A DNA stretch of 64,000 nucleotides. Origin: Novosphingobium album (ex Liu et al. 2023). GTDB lineage: Bacteria > Pseudomonadota > Alphaproteobacteria > Sphingomonadales > Sphingomonadaceae. Where the stretch lies: assembly GCF_029076845.1 (NCBI RefSeq), contig NZ_JARESE010000012.1, positions 43,788-107,787 of the forward strand, in the 5' to 3' direction. Shown here one piece after another: positions 26,023 through 36,007 of this stretch (within the stretch, counting starts at the first letter, position 1; every line of letters starts with the position of its first letter). The translations under genes and the position numbers were made by a program. The notes under the pieces were generated by a model. It saw only the letters and a list, made by a program, of their open reading frames with translations, had not been told where the DNA came from and made no database searches.

Positions 26023-28145
26023 CAGGCCACTCTTTGCTCGTTGCTTGTGAAGTTCTGGTAGACGTCGGTCGTCGCGCTCAGCGGGATGCGCACCACGAAG
26101 CGCGAGCCCAGCCCTTCGCGCGATTCCACTTCCAGGCGGCCGCGCATCGCGCGCACCAGTTCGCGCGCCTCGAACGCGCCGATGCCGAACCCGCCGTTCT
26201 TGGTGGAGACGAACGGCTTGAACAGCCGCGTGCGGACGAATTCGGGCGACATGCCGCAGCCCGAATCGACGATCTCGAACCGCGCGCCCAGCCCGTCCAT
26301 CGCAACCGAGAGGAACACCGGCTCACCCGGCGCGCTGGCATCGATGCCGTTCTGCACCAGATGCACCAGCACCTGCTCCAGCGAATGGCGGTTCGCCGTG
26401 ATCGTCAGATCCTGGTTCTCGGTCAGCGTCACTTGCGGGGCGGAATGGAACATGGCCATCACCGATGCGGTCACATCGCGGGTGGAGACCTGCTCCAGCC
26501 GCTCCACCGCGCCCGTGCCATAGCGCGAGAGCCGCGCCAGCAGCGCGTTCAGCTTGTCCGCCGAATTGCGCAGCGTCAGCAGCATGTCGTCGCGGAATTC
26601 CTTCTTTTCCGCGTGCAGCTCGGCATTGCGCGCCAGCAGGCTGAGCTGGCTGGCCAGGTTCTTGATATCGTGCATGACGAAAGCGATGCGGCGATGGAAA
26701 TCGTCGAACCGCCGCGCCTCTGCCAGCGCTTCCTGGCTGGCGTTCTCGGCCAGATAGCTGGCCAGCTGCTGGCCGACGACGCGCAGCAGATCGAAATCCT
26801 CCCAGTCGAACCCGCGCTTCACCGCCGAACGCGCCAGCACGACGATGCCGACCAGCCGCTCGTAATGGATCAGCGGCACCAGCGCCCAGGCGCGCGAATC
26901 CGCGACCAGCCAGGCCGGGACATGATCGGTCTCGCCGCGATCGTCATGGCCGGCGCGGATATCGTCGAGATCGACGATGAAGTTCTCACGCTCGAAAAAG
27001 CCCAGCGATTTCGTGGGAAAGGCCGTGGCCGGCACTGCGATCTCGGGCCAGTTCCAGCGCGCGGCCAGCGTCAGGTCGCCATGATCGCCGGCGGTCAGCA
27101 GCAGGCCGGCCGGGCAATCGGCGATGTCGGCCACCGCCTGGACCACGCGCTCGCCCAGCGGCATCGCCGCCGAGCCGCTGTTGCCGATCGTGCGGGTAAA
27201 CCGCAGCCATTCCTCGCGATAGTCATAGCGGTGCTGGAACAAGTGCTTGGCCAGCGCCACCTTGAACCAGCCGCGCATCCGCTTGGACGGCAGCACCAGC
27301 ACGGCGGTGGCGCTGGCGATGGTCAGGAAGCCCAGCTCGACCAGCCGGGCGAAATCGCCGCCAGCATAGGACAGCCACTGCGCCACGCCGACCATCGCGA
27401 CCAGATAGACGCCGATCAGAAGCAGCGAAAAGGTCTGGAACGTCACCGCGCGCGAAGGCCGCAGCCGCAGCACGTCGCGCCCCTTGCTGGCGCCGATCGC
27501 CAGCAGGCCGACCATCGCGATCGTCGCCAGCCCGCGCGCCGCGGCGAATTCGACCGGCCAGTGCCCGCCCAGGTAAGCGATCGTGTAAAGGTTGAGATCG
27601 AACACGAACATCACCGCCAGCGCGGCGGTGGGCCAGCGCAACGCCGGGCGCACATCGCGCGAGGCGCCGGCATAGAGGTTGTGCACCAGCACCAGCCCGC
27701 CCACCGTGACCAGCAGCCGGAACATGACGATGACGTTGAGCGCGGTGCGCGTGATGTCCCAGTCGAGCGGCAGGCGGACGACCGCCATGCCCAGCGCCAG
27801 GTGCAGCACTTCCACGAAGGCCAGCGCGATCACCACCGGCCGGATCGGCGCAAGGCTGGCATGGCGCCCGTCGCTGGCGAACAGGCGGTAGATCACGATC
27901 AGCCAGGCCAGATTGCGCACCGATTCGGCGAACGCGGCGCCGAAGCTGTTGCCGTGCGAGGCGGCCTGGGCGATGCACCAGATCGCGGTGAGCAGCAGCG
28001 CCAGCACGATCGCGGTGCCCGCCTGCCCCAAGCTGTCGCGCCGGGGCCAGATCCAGATCGCCAGCGTTGCGGCGGCGATCGCGCCGGCCACGTCGAATGC
28101 CAGTGTCAGCAGGTACCAGATCTGGGGCAAGGCCAGCCCCATCAC
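26022..28145 (-). CDS. prsK: PEP-CTERM-type sensor histidine kinase PrsK
   Basis: A 707-aa membrane sensor kinase. The N-terminal 300 residues contain about ten hydrophobic helices. A GAF-like domain follows, then a histidine-kinase core with phosphorylated His in FVMHDIKNLASQLSLL, an N-box (HLVQNGIDASA) and G-boxes (DSGCGM, GGFGIG). This layout matches TIGR02916 PrsK. It overlaps the upstream glycosyltransferase gene by 4 nt and prsR by 1 nt. It is the presumed phosphodonor for PrsR. Confidence 0.9.
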
Positions 28146-29527
28146 CGCGCGCCTTCGTGCCAGAGCACCACGCGCAGCGTCTGCAGCAAGATCAGCAGAT
28201 CGAGGAACGGGGTGTAGTTCTTGGCGTAATAGAGATCGTATTCGAGCTTGTTGCGCGAATCCTCGATCGAGGCGCCATAGGGATAATTGATCTGCGCCCA
28301 GCCGGTGATCCCCGGCTTCACCATGTGCCGCTCGGCGTAGTAGGGCAGTTGCTCCTCAAGATCGGCGACGAACTCGGGCCGTTCCGGGCGCGGGCCGACA
28401 AAGCTCATCTCGCCGCGCAGCACGCTCCAGGCCTGGGGCAGCTCGTCGATGCGGACCTTGCGGATGAAGCGGCCGACGCGGGTGACGCGCGGATCGTCCT
28501 TCGAAGCCCATTTGGCGCCATCCACCTCGGCATCGGTGCGCATCGAGCGCAGCTTGAGCACATCGAAGTTCTGCCCGAACAGGCCGACGCGGGTCTGGCG
28601 GAAGAATGCCGGGCCCTTGCTGTCCAGTTTCACCAGCAGCGCGAAGACCACGATCAGCGGTGCGGTGAGCAGCAGCAGGATCGCGCTGGCGGTGACATCG
28701 AACACCCGCTTGGCCGCGCTGGAGAACATTCGCCCGGCCGAAAAACCATCGGAAAAGATCAGCCAGCTCGGGTTGACCGTGTCAAGATCGACTCGCCCGG
28801 TCTCCCGCTCCAGGAAGCTGGAGAACTCGTTGACGTGAACGCCGGCGGTCTTGATCCGCAGCAGATCCTTCAGCGGCAGCGCGTTGCGCCGTTCCTCCAG
28901 CGCCAGCACCACTTCGCTGACGCCCAGGTTCTCGACATAGCGGGTGAGGTTGTGGATCGCCGAGCGGGCGATCGCTTCTTCCACCACCGGGCTCGATTCG
29001 CTCATGGCGATATAGCCGACGATGACGAAGCCGGCCTCGGGCTTGTCGCCCAGATCGCGCAGGCGCTGCGCCCGGTTGCCTGCGCCCAGCACCAGCACAC
29101 GGCGGCGAAACGCCGATGTGCCCAGCATACTGCCCAGCACCATGCGGTTCAGGATCAGGAAGACGATGCCGAACGCCATCGAATAGGCCAGCGTCGAGCG
29201 CCAGAAGTTCTGCCCGCCGATCAGGAAATCGAAGAACGAGAGCGCGATGATGCCCAGCGAGATGGCGACCAGCAGCCGCGCCACGGCAAACCGCATCGAG
29301 CGCAGCGCATCGGACCCGTAGACCCCCACAGAGATCATCGCGATCACGATCATCGCGGCAAAGCCCGCGTGCGGCAGCAGCCGGTGGACCGGATCGCCTG
29401 CCTCGATGCCGATCTGGCCGGCGCGCAGACGCCACGACAGCTCGTTGGCGCCGATCAGCAGCACGATATCGACCAGCCACAGCAGGATGACGGCGTGGGG
29501 GATGTAGTGTTTGAACAGGCGGATCAT
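28142..29527 (-). CDS. PEP-CTERM/XrtA-type initiating sugar transferase (TIGR03013)
   Basis: A 461-aa polyprenyl-phosphate sugar phosphotransferase that would start exopolysaccharide repeat-unit assembly at the inner membrane. Four N-terminal membrane helices are followed by a nucleotide-binding CoA-binding-like domain (RRVLVLGAGNRAQRL). The bacterial sugar transferase domain contains KRVFDVTASAILLLLTAPLI, LKLRSMRTDAE, RVGRFIRKVRIDELPQ and KPGITGWAQINYPYG. The start at 29527 (MIRLFKHYIPHAV) fits the family. It is the first gene of the operon with prsK, prsR and the TPR gene, so regulation and polymer synthesis are linked. Confidence 0.9.
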   Translation of the reverse strand: MIRLFKHYIPHAVILLWLVDIVLLIGANELSWRLRAGQIGIEAGDPVHRLLPHAGFAAMIVIAMISVGVYGSDALRSMRFAVARLLVAISLGIIALSFFDFLIGGQNFWRSTLAYSMAFGIVFLILNRMVLGSMLGTSAFRRRVLVLGAGNRAQRLRDLGDKPEAGFVIVGYIAMSESSPVVEEAIARSAIHNLTRYVENLGVSEVVLALEERRNALPLKDLLRIKTAGVHVNEFSSFLERETGRVDLDTVNPSWLIFSDGFSAGRMFSSAAKRVFDVTASAILLLLTAPLIVVFALLVKLDSKGPAFFRQTRVGLFGQNFDVLKLRSMRTDAEVDGAKWASKDDPRVTRVGRFIRKVRIDELPQAWSVLRGEMSFVGPRPERPEFVADLEEQLPYYAERHMVKPGITGWAQINYPYGASIEDSRNKLEYDLYYAKNYTPFLDLLILLQTLRVVLWHEGAR

Positions 29528-29760
29528 CGTCTGGGCCGGCACCTTCCGGGCCTGTGCGGCCCTTCCCGCACGGCCTAGGGCAAAGACGTAAAATGTCGGT
29601 AAATCTGACAGCGCAAACACGAATGCCGCGTTTTCGCGCGCCTGGAAGCAGGCCGCCTTGCCCGCCTTGCCTGTCGGCGCGGCTTACAATGGGGGTTTTG
29701 CGCCCGGCACGGCCTGCCGGGATCGCGCGATCGGCCGCGCCGGAAACGCGCGTCCGGCGG

Positions 29761-29844
29761 TGGTGCCCCTGGCCCGACTCGAACGGGCACGCCTTGCGAC
29801 AAACGATTTTGAGTCGTTCGCGTCTACCATTCCGCCACAGGGGC
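29761..29844 (-). tRNA. tRNA-Leu(CAA)
   Basis: Read on the minus strand: acceptor GCCCCTG pairs with CAGGGGC, the anticodon stem AACGA/TCGTT encloses CTCAAAA (anticodon CAA), there is a long variable arm, a TTCGAGT T-loop region and an encoded CCA end. Confidence 0.96.
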
Positions 29845-29894
29845 ACGCGTCGGCGGGCGTGGCTTAGCCGCGTGCGCGCCGCGGTTCAAGCGGA

Positions 29895-30227
29895 TCAGAA
29901 ATCCCAGTTGAGGCCGACGTGGGCGATTTTCGGCATACCCTTCCGGCCGCCGCCCAGCGCGCCCATCTCGATCTGCGGGCCATCGTCGAGCGGCTGGAAG
30001 CTCCAGTGCGGGCCCAGCTTCTCCTTGGGATAGCCAGGCCGGACGCCGCGCGCCGTCGCGGTTTCGCCCGATGCCTGCGCCCGGATGGCGATATCGCGCG
30101 CCAGATCGAAATCGCGGTCACGGTCTATGTCGAGATTGGTCAGAACCTTGCGCGCGTGTGCCGAGGGGCACTGCAGCGCCACAGAAGCGGTAATACCTGC
30201 CAGGAATGCAACGCGAATGCGCTCCAT
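29895..30227 (-). CDS. Secreted hypothetical protein
   Basis: A 110-aa protein with a signal peptide (MERIRVAFLAGITASVALQC, cleavage near AHA). The mature part is mostly charged and low in hydrophobic residues, with a DIDRDRDFDLARDIAIRAQA segment and a Gly-rich C-terminus ending HVGLNWDF. I do not recognise a family. It lies between tRNA-Leu and the inositol monophosphatase-like gene as a single-gene unit. Confidence 0.6.
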   Translation of the reverse strand: MERIRVAFLAGITASVALQCPSAHARKVLTNLDIDRDRDFDLARDIAIRAQASGETATARGVRPGYPKEKLGPHWSFQPLDDGPQIEMGALGGGRKGMPKIAHVGLNWDF

Positions 30228-30358
30228 GACAATCTAACCCCCCAAGATCGCCAGTTGTATCGCAGGTGCGTGGTTAAACCCGGTTTAAGACGGTGTCATG
30301 AATCGCCTGGAGAGTGCGGGCCGGGAAATGCGCGCCAGGGCGCATTCGCGGATAAACC

Positions 30359-31180
30359 TCAGTCCTTGACCGCGCCGGCCAGGATCTTGTGCAGGCGCGA
30401 ATGCAGCGAATCGTTGCCGGCCAGCACCTCGGCATCGCAGATCGGCAGCGAACGGCCGCGCCAGTCCGAAACGAAGCCGCCCGCCTCGCGCACCAGCAGG
30501 CAGCCGGCGGCGGTGTCCCACGGGTTGAGATCGGCTTCCCAGAAACCCTCGTAACGCCCCGCCGCGACCCAGGCGAGATCGAGCGCGGCCGAGCCCAGAC
30601 GGCGGATGCCCGCGATCTGCGGGCCGAACGCGTGATAGATGCGGGTCCACTGCCCCATGTCGCCCCGCCCGGAAAACGGGATGCCGGTGGCGATCAGGCT
30701 CTCGTCCAGATGGCGGCGCGCCGAAACGCGCAGGCGCCGGTCATGCAGCCAGGCGCCCCGGCTCTTTTCGGCCCAGAAGCTTTCGTCGGTGATCGGCTGG
30801 TAGATCAGCCCGGCAACGACATCGCCCCAGCCCGATCCGTCCAGCCTGGGCTCCTGCACCGCGATCGAGACCGCGAAGTGCGGAATGCCGTGCAGGAAGT
30901 TGCTGGTGCCGTCGAGCGGATCGACGATGAAGCGCGGCTTGGTCGGATCGCCCTCGATCTCGCCCGCTTCCTCGAACAGGAAGCCCCAGTCGGGCCGCGC
31001 GACCTTCAGTTCGTCCCAGATCGTGCGTTCGGCGGCAAGATCGGCCTTGGAGACGAAGTCCGCCGGCCCCTTGCGCGAAACCTGCAAGTGCTCGATCTCG
31101 CCGAAATCGCGGCGCAAGCGCTGGCCGGCCTTGCGGGCGGCCTTTTCGATGACGCGGATCAGACCGGATATTGCTGCCAT
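30359..31180 (-). CDS. Inositol monophosphatase family protein
   Basis: A 273-aa Mg-dependent phosphatase of the IMPase/SuhB superfamily. Metal ligands lie in LFEEAGE, DPLDGTSNFLHGIPHF (DPLDGT motif) and the C-terminal WDTAAGCLLVREAGG. In bacteria members act on inositol-1-phosphate, histidinol phosphate or related substrates. It lies upstream of the secreted hypothetical and downstream of efp on the same strand; gaps of more than 100 nt make a single operon uncertain. Confidence 0.93.
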   Translation of the reverse strand: MAAISGLIRVIEKAARKAGQRLRRDFGEIEHLQVSRKGPADFVSKADLAAERTIWDELKVARPDWGFLFEEAGEIEGDPTKPRFIVDPLDGTSNFLHGIPHFAVSIAVQEPRLDGSGWGDVVAGLIYQPITDESFWAEKSRGAWLHDRRLRVSARRHLDESLIATGIPFSGRGDMGQWTRIYHAFGPQIAGIRRLGSAALDLAWVAAGRYEGFWEADLNPWDTAAGCLLVREAGGFVSDWRGRSLPICDAEVLAGNDSLHSRLHKILAGAVKD

Positions 31181-31312
31181 TTCAAACCTCAGCCGTTCAC
31201 CCCCAAAGCCGATCGGGGGGATTGCGTCGAGCGCGGCCGGTTCATTCCCGGCCTTGCCCGGCCCTGTCCCTCGACGGCGCTCGGGACGAACGGGCCGAGG
31301 GAAAGGACGAAT

Positions 31313-31876
31313 TCAGTCCGCCTTGCGGACGTAAGCCTTTTCGTAGACGTCGACCACGATCCGCGTGCCGCTTTCGATATGCGGCGGGACCATGACGCGC
31401 ACGCCGTTATCGAGCACGGCGGGCTTGTAGCTGGAAGAGGCGGTCTGCCCCTTCACCACCGCGTCAGCCTCGACGATGGTGGCTTCCACCTGCTCGGGCA
31501 GTTCCACCGAGATCGGACGCTCTTCCCACAGTTCGAGCATGACCTGCATCCCATCCTGCAGGAAGGCGGCGGCATCGCCAAGCAGGTCGGCCGGCAGGGT
31601 GATCTGCTCGTAGCTTTCGGTATCCATGAAGACCAGATCCTCGCCCTCGGCATAAAGGAATTGGAAGTCCTTGGTATCGAGGCGGACTTTCTCGACCGTG
31701 TCGGCGCTGCGGAAGCGCACGTTGGTCTTGCGCCCGTCGATCAGGTTCTTCATCTCCACCTGCATGAACGCGCCGCCCTTGCCCGGCTGCGTGTGCTGCG
31801 TCTTGGCGACTTTCCAGATGCCGTTCTCGTATTCGAGGATGTTGCCGGGGCGGATGTCGACGCCGCTGATCTTCAT
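31313..31876 (-). CDS. efp: Elongation factor P
   Basis: A 187-aa three-domain translation factor that relieves ribosome stalling at polyproline. It starts [11 protein letters not shown]. The modification loop [10 protein letters not shown] has the lysine used in EF-Ps that are modified by EpmA. The C-terminus [18 protein letters not shown] is typical. The start lies about 105 nt from the divergent gene at 31981. Confidence 0.97.
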   Translation of the reverse strand: MKISGVDIRPGNILEYENGIWKVAKTQHTQPGKGGAFMQVEMKNLIDGRKTNVRFRSADTVEKVRLDTKDFQFLYAEGEDLVFMDTESYEQITLPADLLGDAAAFLQDGMQVMLELWEERPISVELPEQVEATIVEADAVVKGQTASSSYKPAVLDNGVRVMVPPHIESGTRIVVDVYEKAYVRKAD

Positions 31877-31980
31877 GGGGTTTGCCTTCGATGGGAAAGA
31901 GCCGGTTGAGCGAGAGCCGCGCCCTTAGCGCGCGCGCGCCGCTGTGGCAATTCCCCCGCCACGGTGATAGCCAGCGGCAC

Positions 31981-32364
31981 ATGCAGCGCATCGCCCCCAT
32001 TGCCGCACTCATCCCCGCAGCCCTGGCGCTGATCGGCTCGGCCCCGCCGCCGCCGGTTCCGGGCGGGCCGATCGGCGTGCTCCAGCAGGGGCATTACCTG
32101 TGCGAGATGCCCGGCGATGCCACCGGGCCCATTGGCCATCCGGTGGCCGATATCGATTTCCGCATCGTCAATGCCTCAGGCTACAATGCCGGTGGCAAGC
32201 ACGGCAACTACCTGCTGACCGGCGATATCCTGACGATGACCACGGGCACGCTCAAGGGCCTGAAATTCCACCGCGTGTCCGAACGCTTCCTGCGCCGGAT
32301 CGAGGATAACGGAGAGGATGGGCCCTTGCGCTGCGTCCTTACCGGCCGCACGCTGCGGCCATAA
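31981..32364 (+). CDS. Putative exported protein, unknown function
   Basis: A 127-aa protein with a signal peptide (MQRIAPIAALIPAALALIGS) and a Pro-rich start of the mature chain. The rest looks like a small beta domain with two Cys (YLCEMPGD and LRCVLTG) that could form a disulphide. The family is not recognised. It diverges from efp and precedes the catabolic region. Confidence 0.7.
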   Translation: MQRIAPIAALIPAALALIGSAPPPPVPGGPIGVLQQGHYLCEMPGDATGPIGHPVADIDFRIVNASGYNAGGKHGNYLLTGDILTMTTGTLKGLKFHRVSERFLRRIEDNGEDGPLRCVLTGRTLRP

Positions 32365-32413
32365 GCGGCGCGCCGGCCGGAATTACGGGACCGGATTACG
32401 GGAGGGTCATGTC

Positions 32414-33226
32414 ATGAAGCTGGGTCTGGAAGGCAAGGTCGCGGTGGTTACGGCGGCCACCGCCAATATCGGGCGGGCCATCGCGCTGGAACTGGCGCAG
32501 GAAGGCGCCAGGCTGGTCGCCGTGGGCCGCGATGCCGAAGCCGGCGCCCGGCTGGTCGCCACCGCGAAGGAACGGGGCGCGGCCGAGGCGATCTTCGTCG
32601 CGGCCGATCTCATCGATCCGGCATCGCCCGCGCGCATCGTCGCCGAAGCCAGCAAGCTGGGCCCGATCGAAGTGCTGGTGAACGCCCTGGGCGGCAATGT
32701 CGACCAGGGGCTGTTCGAAAATTCCGACCCGGCCAAGTGGGCCGAGGATATCGACCTCAACTTCGGCACCGTGCTGCGCATGACGCACGCCGTGCTGCCA
32801 GGGATGATCGCGCATGGCGGCGGCGCCATCGTCAATGTCGGATCGACCGCCGGGCTGGTCGGCGATTACATGCTGCCGGTCTATTCGGCGATGAAAGGCG
32901 CGGTGCACAGCTTCACCATCGTGCTGGCCAAGGAATTGGCCCAGCACGCGATCCGGGTGAACGCGATCGCGCCTTACGCCACGTTCGCCACCGATCCGGC
33001 CGCCTTCAGCAAGGGCAGCCGTTTCCACCCCGATTCCGGTTTCTTCGCCAAGCTGGGCGACAGCGTGCGCGAGGAAGACCGCGCGATCCGCCAGCGCCGC
33101 ACCTTCGTGGGCAAGCCTTTCGCCGTGCCCGAGGAGCTTTCGGGCCTCGTCACCTTCCTCGCCTCGCCGCGCGCCAGCTTCATCACCGGGCAGGTCTATC
33201 CGATCGACGGCGGCTCGCTGCTTTAG
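32414..33226 (+). CDS. SDR-family oxidoreductase
   Basis: A 270-aa short-chain dehydrogenase/reductase. The ATG at 32414 has GGAGGG 7 nt upstream. The catalytic Ser (NVGSTAG) and YSAMK (Tyr-x3-Lys) are present. The N-terminal nucleotide-binding motif reads TAATANIGRA instead of the usual TGxxxGIG, so cofactor binding may differ. The C-terminus FITGQVYPIDGGSLL is typical. It is the first gene of a plus-strand run of catabolic genes; the substrate is unknown. Confidence 0.85.
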   Translation: MKLGLEGKVAVVTAATANIGRAIALELAQEGARLVAVGRDAEAGARLVATAKERGAAEAIFVAADLIDPASPARIVAEASKLGPIEVLVNALGGNVDQGLFENSDPAKWAEDIDLNFGTVLRMTHAVLPGMIAHGGGAIVNVGSTAGLVGDYMLPVYSAMKGAVHSFTIVLAKELAQHAIRVNAIAPYATFATDPAAFSKGSRFHPDSGFFAKLGDSVREEDRAIRQRRTFVGKPFAVPEELSGLVTFLASPRASFITGQVYPIDGGSLL

Positions 33227-33264
33227 GGATCGAGGCATCTTCGGGCGCATGGCGGCACCGGCAG

Positions 33265-33289
33265 AAAATGCGCTCTTTCCGCGCATTTT
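33265..33289. terminator. AAAATGCGC hairpin, bidirectional terminator (copy 2)
   Basis: AAAATGCGC-tctttcc-GCGCATTTT is a perfect 9-bp hairpin with an A-tract before and a T-tract after it, 38 nt beyond the SDR stop. Its core matches the hairpins at 4073-4090 and 60317-60336. Confidence 0.65.
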
Positions 33290-33389
33290 CAAAAACCAGG
33301 CGCATCGCGCCACCGATATGTCGGCCCGGGGCCGCGCCGACGCTGATCGGCCATGCTAGGCTGCGCTCCATAAGACAAGGGAGAGCAGC

Positions 33390-34571
33390 ATGATCGAGCT
33401 GGAAGCCATCATCGCCGAGGCAGAGGCCAACGCCGGCCTGGCCGACCCCGAACCGCACCTGCACCGCAACCTCGCGGCCCTGCTCGCCTCCATCGCCGCC
33501 GGTCCGCCCATGCACGCGAACGGCATGGCGGCAATGCGCCGGGCGATGACGGGCTTCACCACCAACCGGCTCGAAGGGCTGAGGTGGCTGCGCGATCACC
33601 CGCAGATCGGCGAGGAAGCCGTGATCGCGCCAGTGTTCCTGTGCGGCCTGCCGCGTTCGGGCACGACCTATTTCCAGTACCTGTTCGATCGCGATCGCCG
33701 CTTCCGCCTGCTGCGCACCTGGGAAGCGATCATGCCCAATCCGCCACCGGGCCACGATCCCGCCTCGGTCACGGCGCGCAAGGCGGCCGAAGCGGAAATG
33801 CGCGGAAAATGGAAGCCCGGCGAGATCGAGGGCTTCGACGCGCTCCACCTGATCGACGAGGACGGGTCCGAGGAATGCCACGCCATTCTTGAGCAGGCCT
33901 ATGCCACGGCGGGCTCGTTCAACCTTTACGACGCGCCCGAATTCTTCGATTTCCTGATGGACGGGCTCGATCTGGAAGCCGCCTACCGCGTGCACAAGCG
34001 GCAGTTGCAATTGCTCCAGTGGCTGATGCCGCCACGGCGCTGGGCGCTCAAGTATCCCAACCACGTGATCGCGATGGATGCGATCCTGCAGGTCTACCCC
34101 GACGCGCGCTTCGCGATGACGCACCGCGATCCGCTGCAGACGCTGGCCTCGATTGCCAAGATGACCTTCACCTTGCGTTCGGCGCGTTATGCGGACCCGG
34201 TGGACCGTACGCGGGTGGGCCGCCAGATGCTCGATTTCGTGGACCGGCATATCGCGCGGATCATGGCCTTCGCCAAAGGCCCGCAGGCTGATCGCGCGGT
34301 GCATGTCGATTACTATCGCCTTGTCGCCGATCCCGCGAAAGTCATGGCCGAAGTGCACGCCGGGCTGGGCATCGACACGCCCGGGGACGTGCGCGAGGCC
34401 ATCGCCGGCTGGCGGCGCGAGAACCCCAAGAACAAGCGCGGCGCCAACGAATACACGCTCGACCAGTTCGGCATCGATCCTGGTGAGGCGCGCGAACGCT
34501 TCGCCGACTACATCGCCCATTTCGACATCGCCAGCGAAGCGGCAGGAACCGCGCTCGCCAGTGCCCGCTGA
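33390..34571 (+). CDS. Sulfotransferase-like protein
   Basis: A 393-aa protein of the PF13469-type sulfotransferase family. The PAPS-binding loop appears as LPRSGTTYFQYLF near residue 90, and KYPNHVIAMDAILQVYPDAR followed by AMTHRDPLQTLASIA is the usual 3'-phosphosulfate region. Such proteins are frequent in sphingomonad catabolic clusters, where their true reaction is often unclear. An NTF2-like gene follows after 13 nt, suggesting co-transcription. Confidence 0.82.
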   Translation: MIELEAIIAEAEANAGLADPEPHLHRNLAALLASIAAGPPMHANGMAAMRRAMTGFTTNRLEGLRWLRDHPQIGEEAVIAPVFLCGLPRSGTTYFQYLFDRDRRFRLLRTWEAIMPNPPPGHDPASVTARKAAEAEMRGKWKPGEIEGFDALHLIDEDGSEECHAILEQAYATAGSFNLYDAPEFFDFLMDGLDLEAAYRVHKRQLQLLQWLMPPRRWALKYPNHVIAMDAILQVYPDARFAMTHRDPLQTLASIAKMTFTLRSARYADPVDRTRVGRQMLDFVDRHIARIMAFAKGPQADRAVHVDYYRLVADPAKVMAEVHAGLGIDTPGDVREAIAGWRRENPKNKRGANEYTLDQFGIDPGEARERFADYIAHFDIASEAAGTALASAR

Positions 34572-34584
34572 AGGAGACAATGCC

Positions 34585-35112
34585 ATGGCCATCGACGAAG
34601 CCGCGCTGCAGGCGGTGATCGACAAGGACGCGATCCGCGACCTCGTGCTGCTCTATTCGCGCGCCATCGACCGGCAGGACATCGAGCTGCTGCGCGATCT
34701 CTACACCGAAGACGCCACCGATTCGCACGGCAGCAGCTTCGATGGTTCGGCCGAGGACTACTGCAAGTTCATCGCCGGCTCGTTCCCCTACATGCCCTAT
34801 AGCGGCCATCATGTGTGCAACCACCTGATCAGCGTCGATGGCGATGCGGGCAGCGGCGAGGTCTATGCGCTGGCCTATCACCTGATCCCCACGCGCGAGG
34901 GCGGGCAGGAAGAGGATTTCATGGCGGTGCGCTATATCGACAACTATCGCCGCTGCGCCGATGGCAAGTGGCGCTTTGCCAAGCGCGTGGTGACATACGA
35001 TTTCCAGCTTCGCCGCCCGTTCAGCGGTGGCGGCACGCTGGGCCAGCGCGATGCCGATCCCAGCTATGCCGTCTGCACCCAGCGCCTGTTCCAGCGCGGC
35101 GCGCGCGGCTAG
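34585..35112 (+). CDS. NTF2-like/SnoaL-like protein
   Basis: A 175-aa NTF2-fold protein. The ATG at 34585 follows AAGGAG (34571-34576) by 8 nt. DKDAIRDLVLLYSRAIDRQD and LLRDLYTEDATDSHG are characteristic of the SnoaL-4-type domain used by steroid isomerases, dehydratases and dioxygenase beta subunits. No oxygenase alpha subunit is adjacent, so an isomerase or lyase role is more likely (inference). It ends 4 nt into the convergent TauD-type gene. Confidence 0.78.
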   Translation: MAIDEAALQAVIDKDAIRDLVLLYSRAIDRQDIELLRDLYTEDATDSHGSSFDGSAEDYCKFIAGSFPYMPYSGHHVCNHLISVDGDAGSGEVYALAYHLIPTREGGQEEDFMAVRYIDNYRRCADGKWRFAKRVVTYDFQLRRPFSGGGTLGQRDADPSYAVCTQRLFQRGARG

Positions 35113-35948
35113 GGCCGTTCGATATTCCAGGGCGTGATATGCGGCGCGACGCCCTGCGTGCCGACGATCACCCGTTGCAGCACGCGCCGCCCCACGCCCG
35201 CCAGATCGCCGCGCGCGTGCTGCAGCGCGATGTTGTCCCAGATCAGCAGATCGCCCTTGCGCCAGCGATGCTCGAAGACACCGGCCGCGTCGTAGAGCAC
35301 GTCGAACACCACATGGAGCACGGCGCGGCTTTCCTCCCAGTCCATGCCGAGCAGGCGCGCGGTCTGAAGTTCACTCACCCACACGCACCGCCGGCCGTTG
35401 TGCGGGTTGGTCACGATCGCCGGGCGGATGCCGCGCTTCTGCGCCTCGGGATCGCGCCGGTCGCAAGTGCGCTCGGCCAGGCGCGTGTAATGCGGTGAGA
35501 TCATCTCCTGTTCGCGCCCGGCCAACGCATCGGCAAGATCGGGCGGCAATGCGGCCAGCGCCTGCTCGGCACTGACGAAGCGGGTGGACGAGGCATCGTC
35601 CACAACGTCGAGCGCATGCAGCGCCAGCGCATCGAACGGCGCTTCGGTATAAGCGGCATCCGAATGCCAGGTGAGTTCGGACGCGCTGGGCCCGCCGCCA
35701 TCGTTGGACATCGTCCCGGTTTCGCCCGCCCGATCGAGAATCGGGCCGAACAGCGCGCAGATCTCGCGCTGTCGCGCCATCGACAGCGACTGGCCGCGCG
35801 CCAGGATCAGGCCGTGCGCGCGCAGCAATTGGGTGAGATGGAACGCCTCGGACGGCGCCAGCGGCCGGGACAAGTCACGCTCGATCTCGACGCCGAACGG
35901 CGCAAGCCCGCGAAACGGCACCGTCACGCCCATTTCCTGCCTTTCCAT
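35109..35948 (-). CDS. TauD/TfdA-type Fe(II)/2-oxoglutarate dioxygenase
   Basis: A 279-aa non-haem iron dioxygenase. The iron triad is visible as WHSDAAY (HxD) near residue 93 and distal His in LQHARGD near residue 245, with an Arg in RRVLQRV for 2-oxoglutarate. The family oxidises taurine, 2,4-D and many other substrates; this substrate cannot be inferred. An in-frame ATG at 35933 is an alternative start. It overlaps the NTF2-like gene stop by 4 nt on the opposite strand. Confidence 0.85.
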   Translation of the reverse strand: MERQEMGVTVPFRGLAPFGVEIERDLSRPLAPSEAFHLTQLLRAHGLILARGQSLSMARQREICALFGPILDRAGETGTMSNDGGGPSASELTWHSDAAYTEAPFDALALHALDVVDDASSTRFVSAEQALAALPPDLADALAGREQEMISPHYTRLAERTCDRRDPEAQKRGIRPAIVTNPHNGRRCVWVSELQTARLLGMDWEESRAVLHVVFDVLYDAAGVFEHRWRKGDLLIWDNIALQHARGDLAGVGRRVLQRVIVGTQGVAPHITPWNIERP

Positions 35949-36007
35949 CCTGTTCTGCGGCGCAGCTTATGATACCCGCGCGCAACCGCAAGCAGGGAGA
36001 CACGCGC

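Noticed and set aside
33390..34571. Sulfotransferase gene as part of sulfolipid or phosphonolipid metabolism linked to region 1
   Set aside because: There is no PhnF-type site and the gene is embedded among SDR and NTF2-like catabolic genes.
35109..35948. The TauD-type dioxygenase as the missing PhnY/TmpA partner of the HD oxygenase
   Set aside because: It lies 29 kb away in the catabolic region, has no PhnF-type site and shows only general TauD features.
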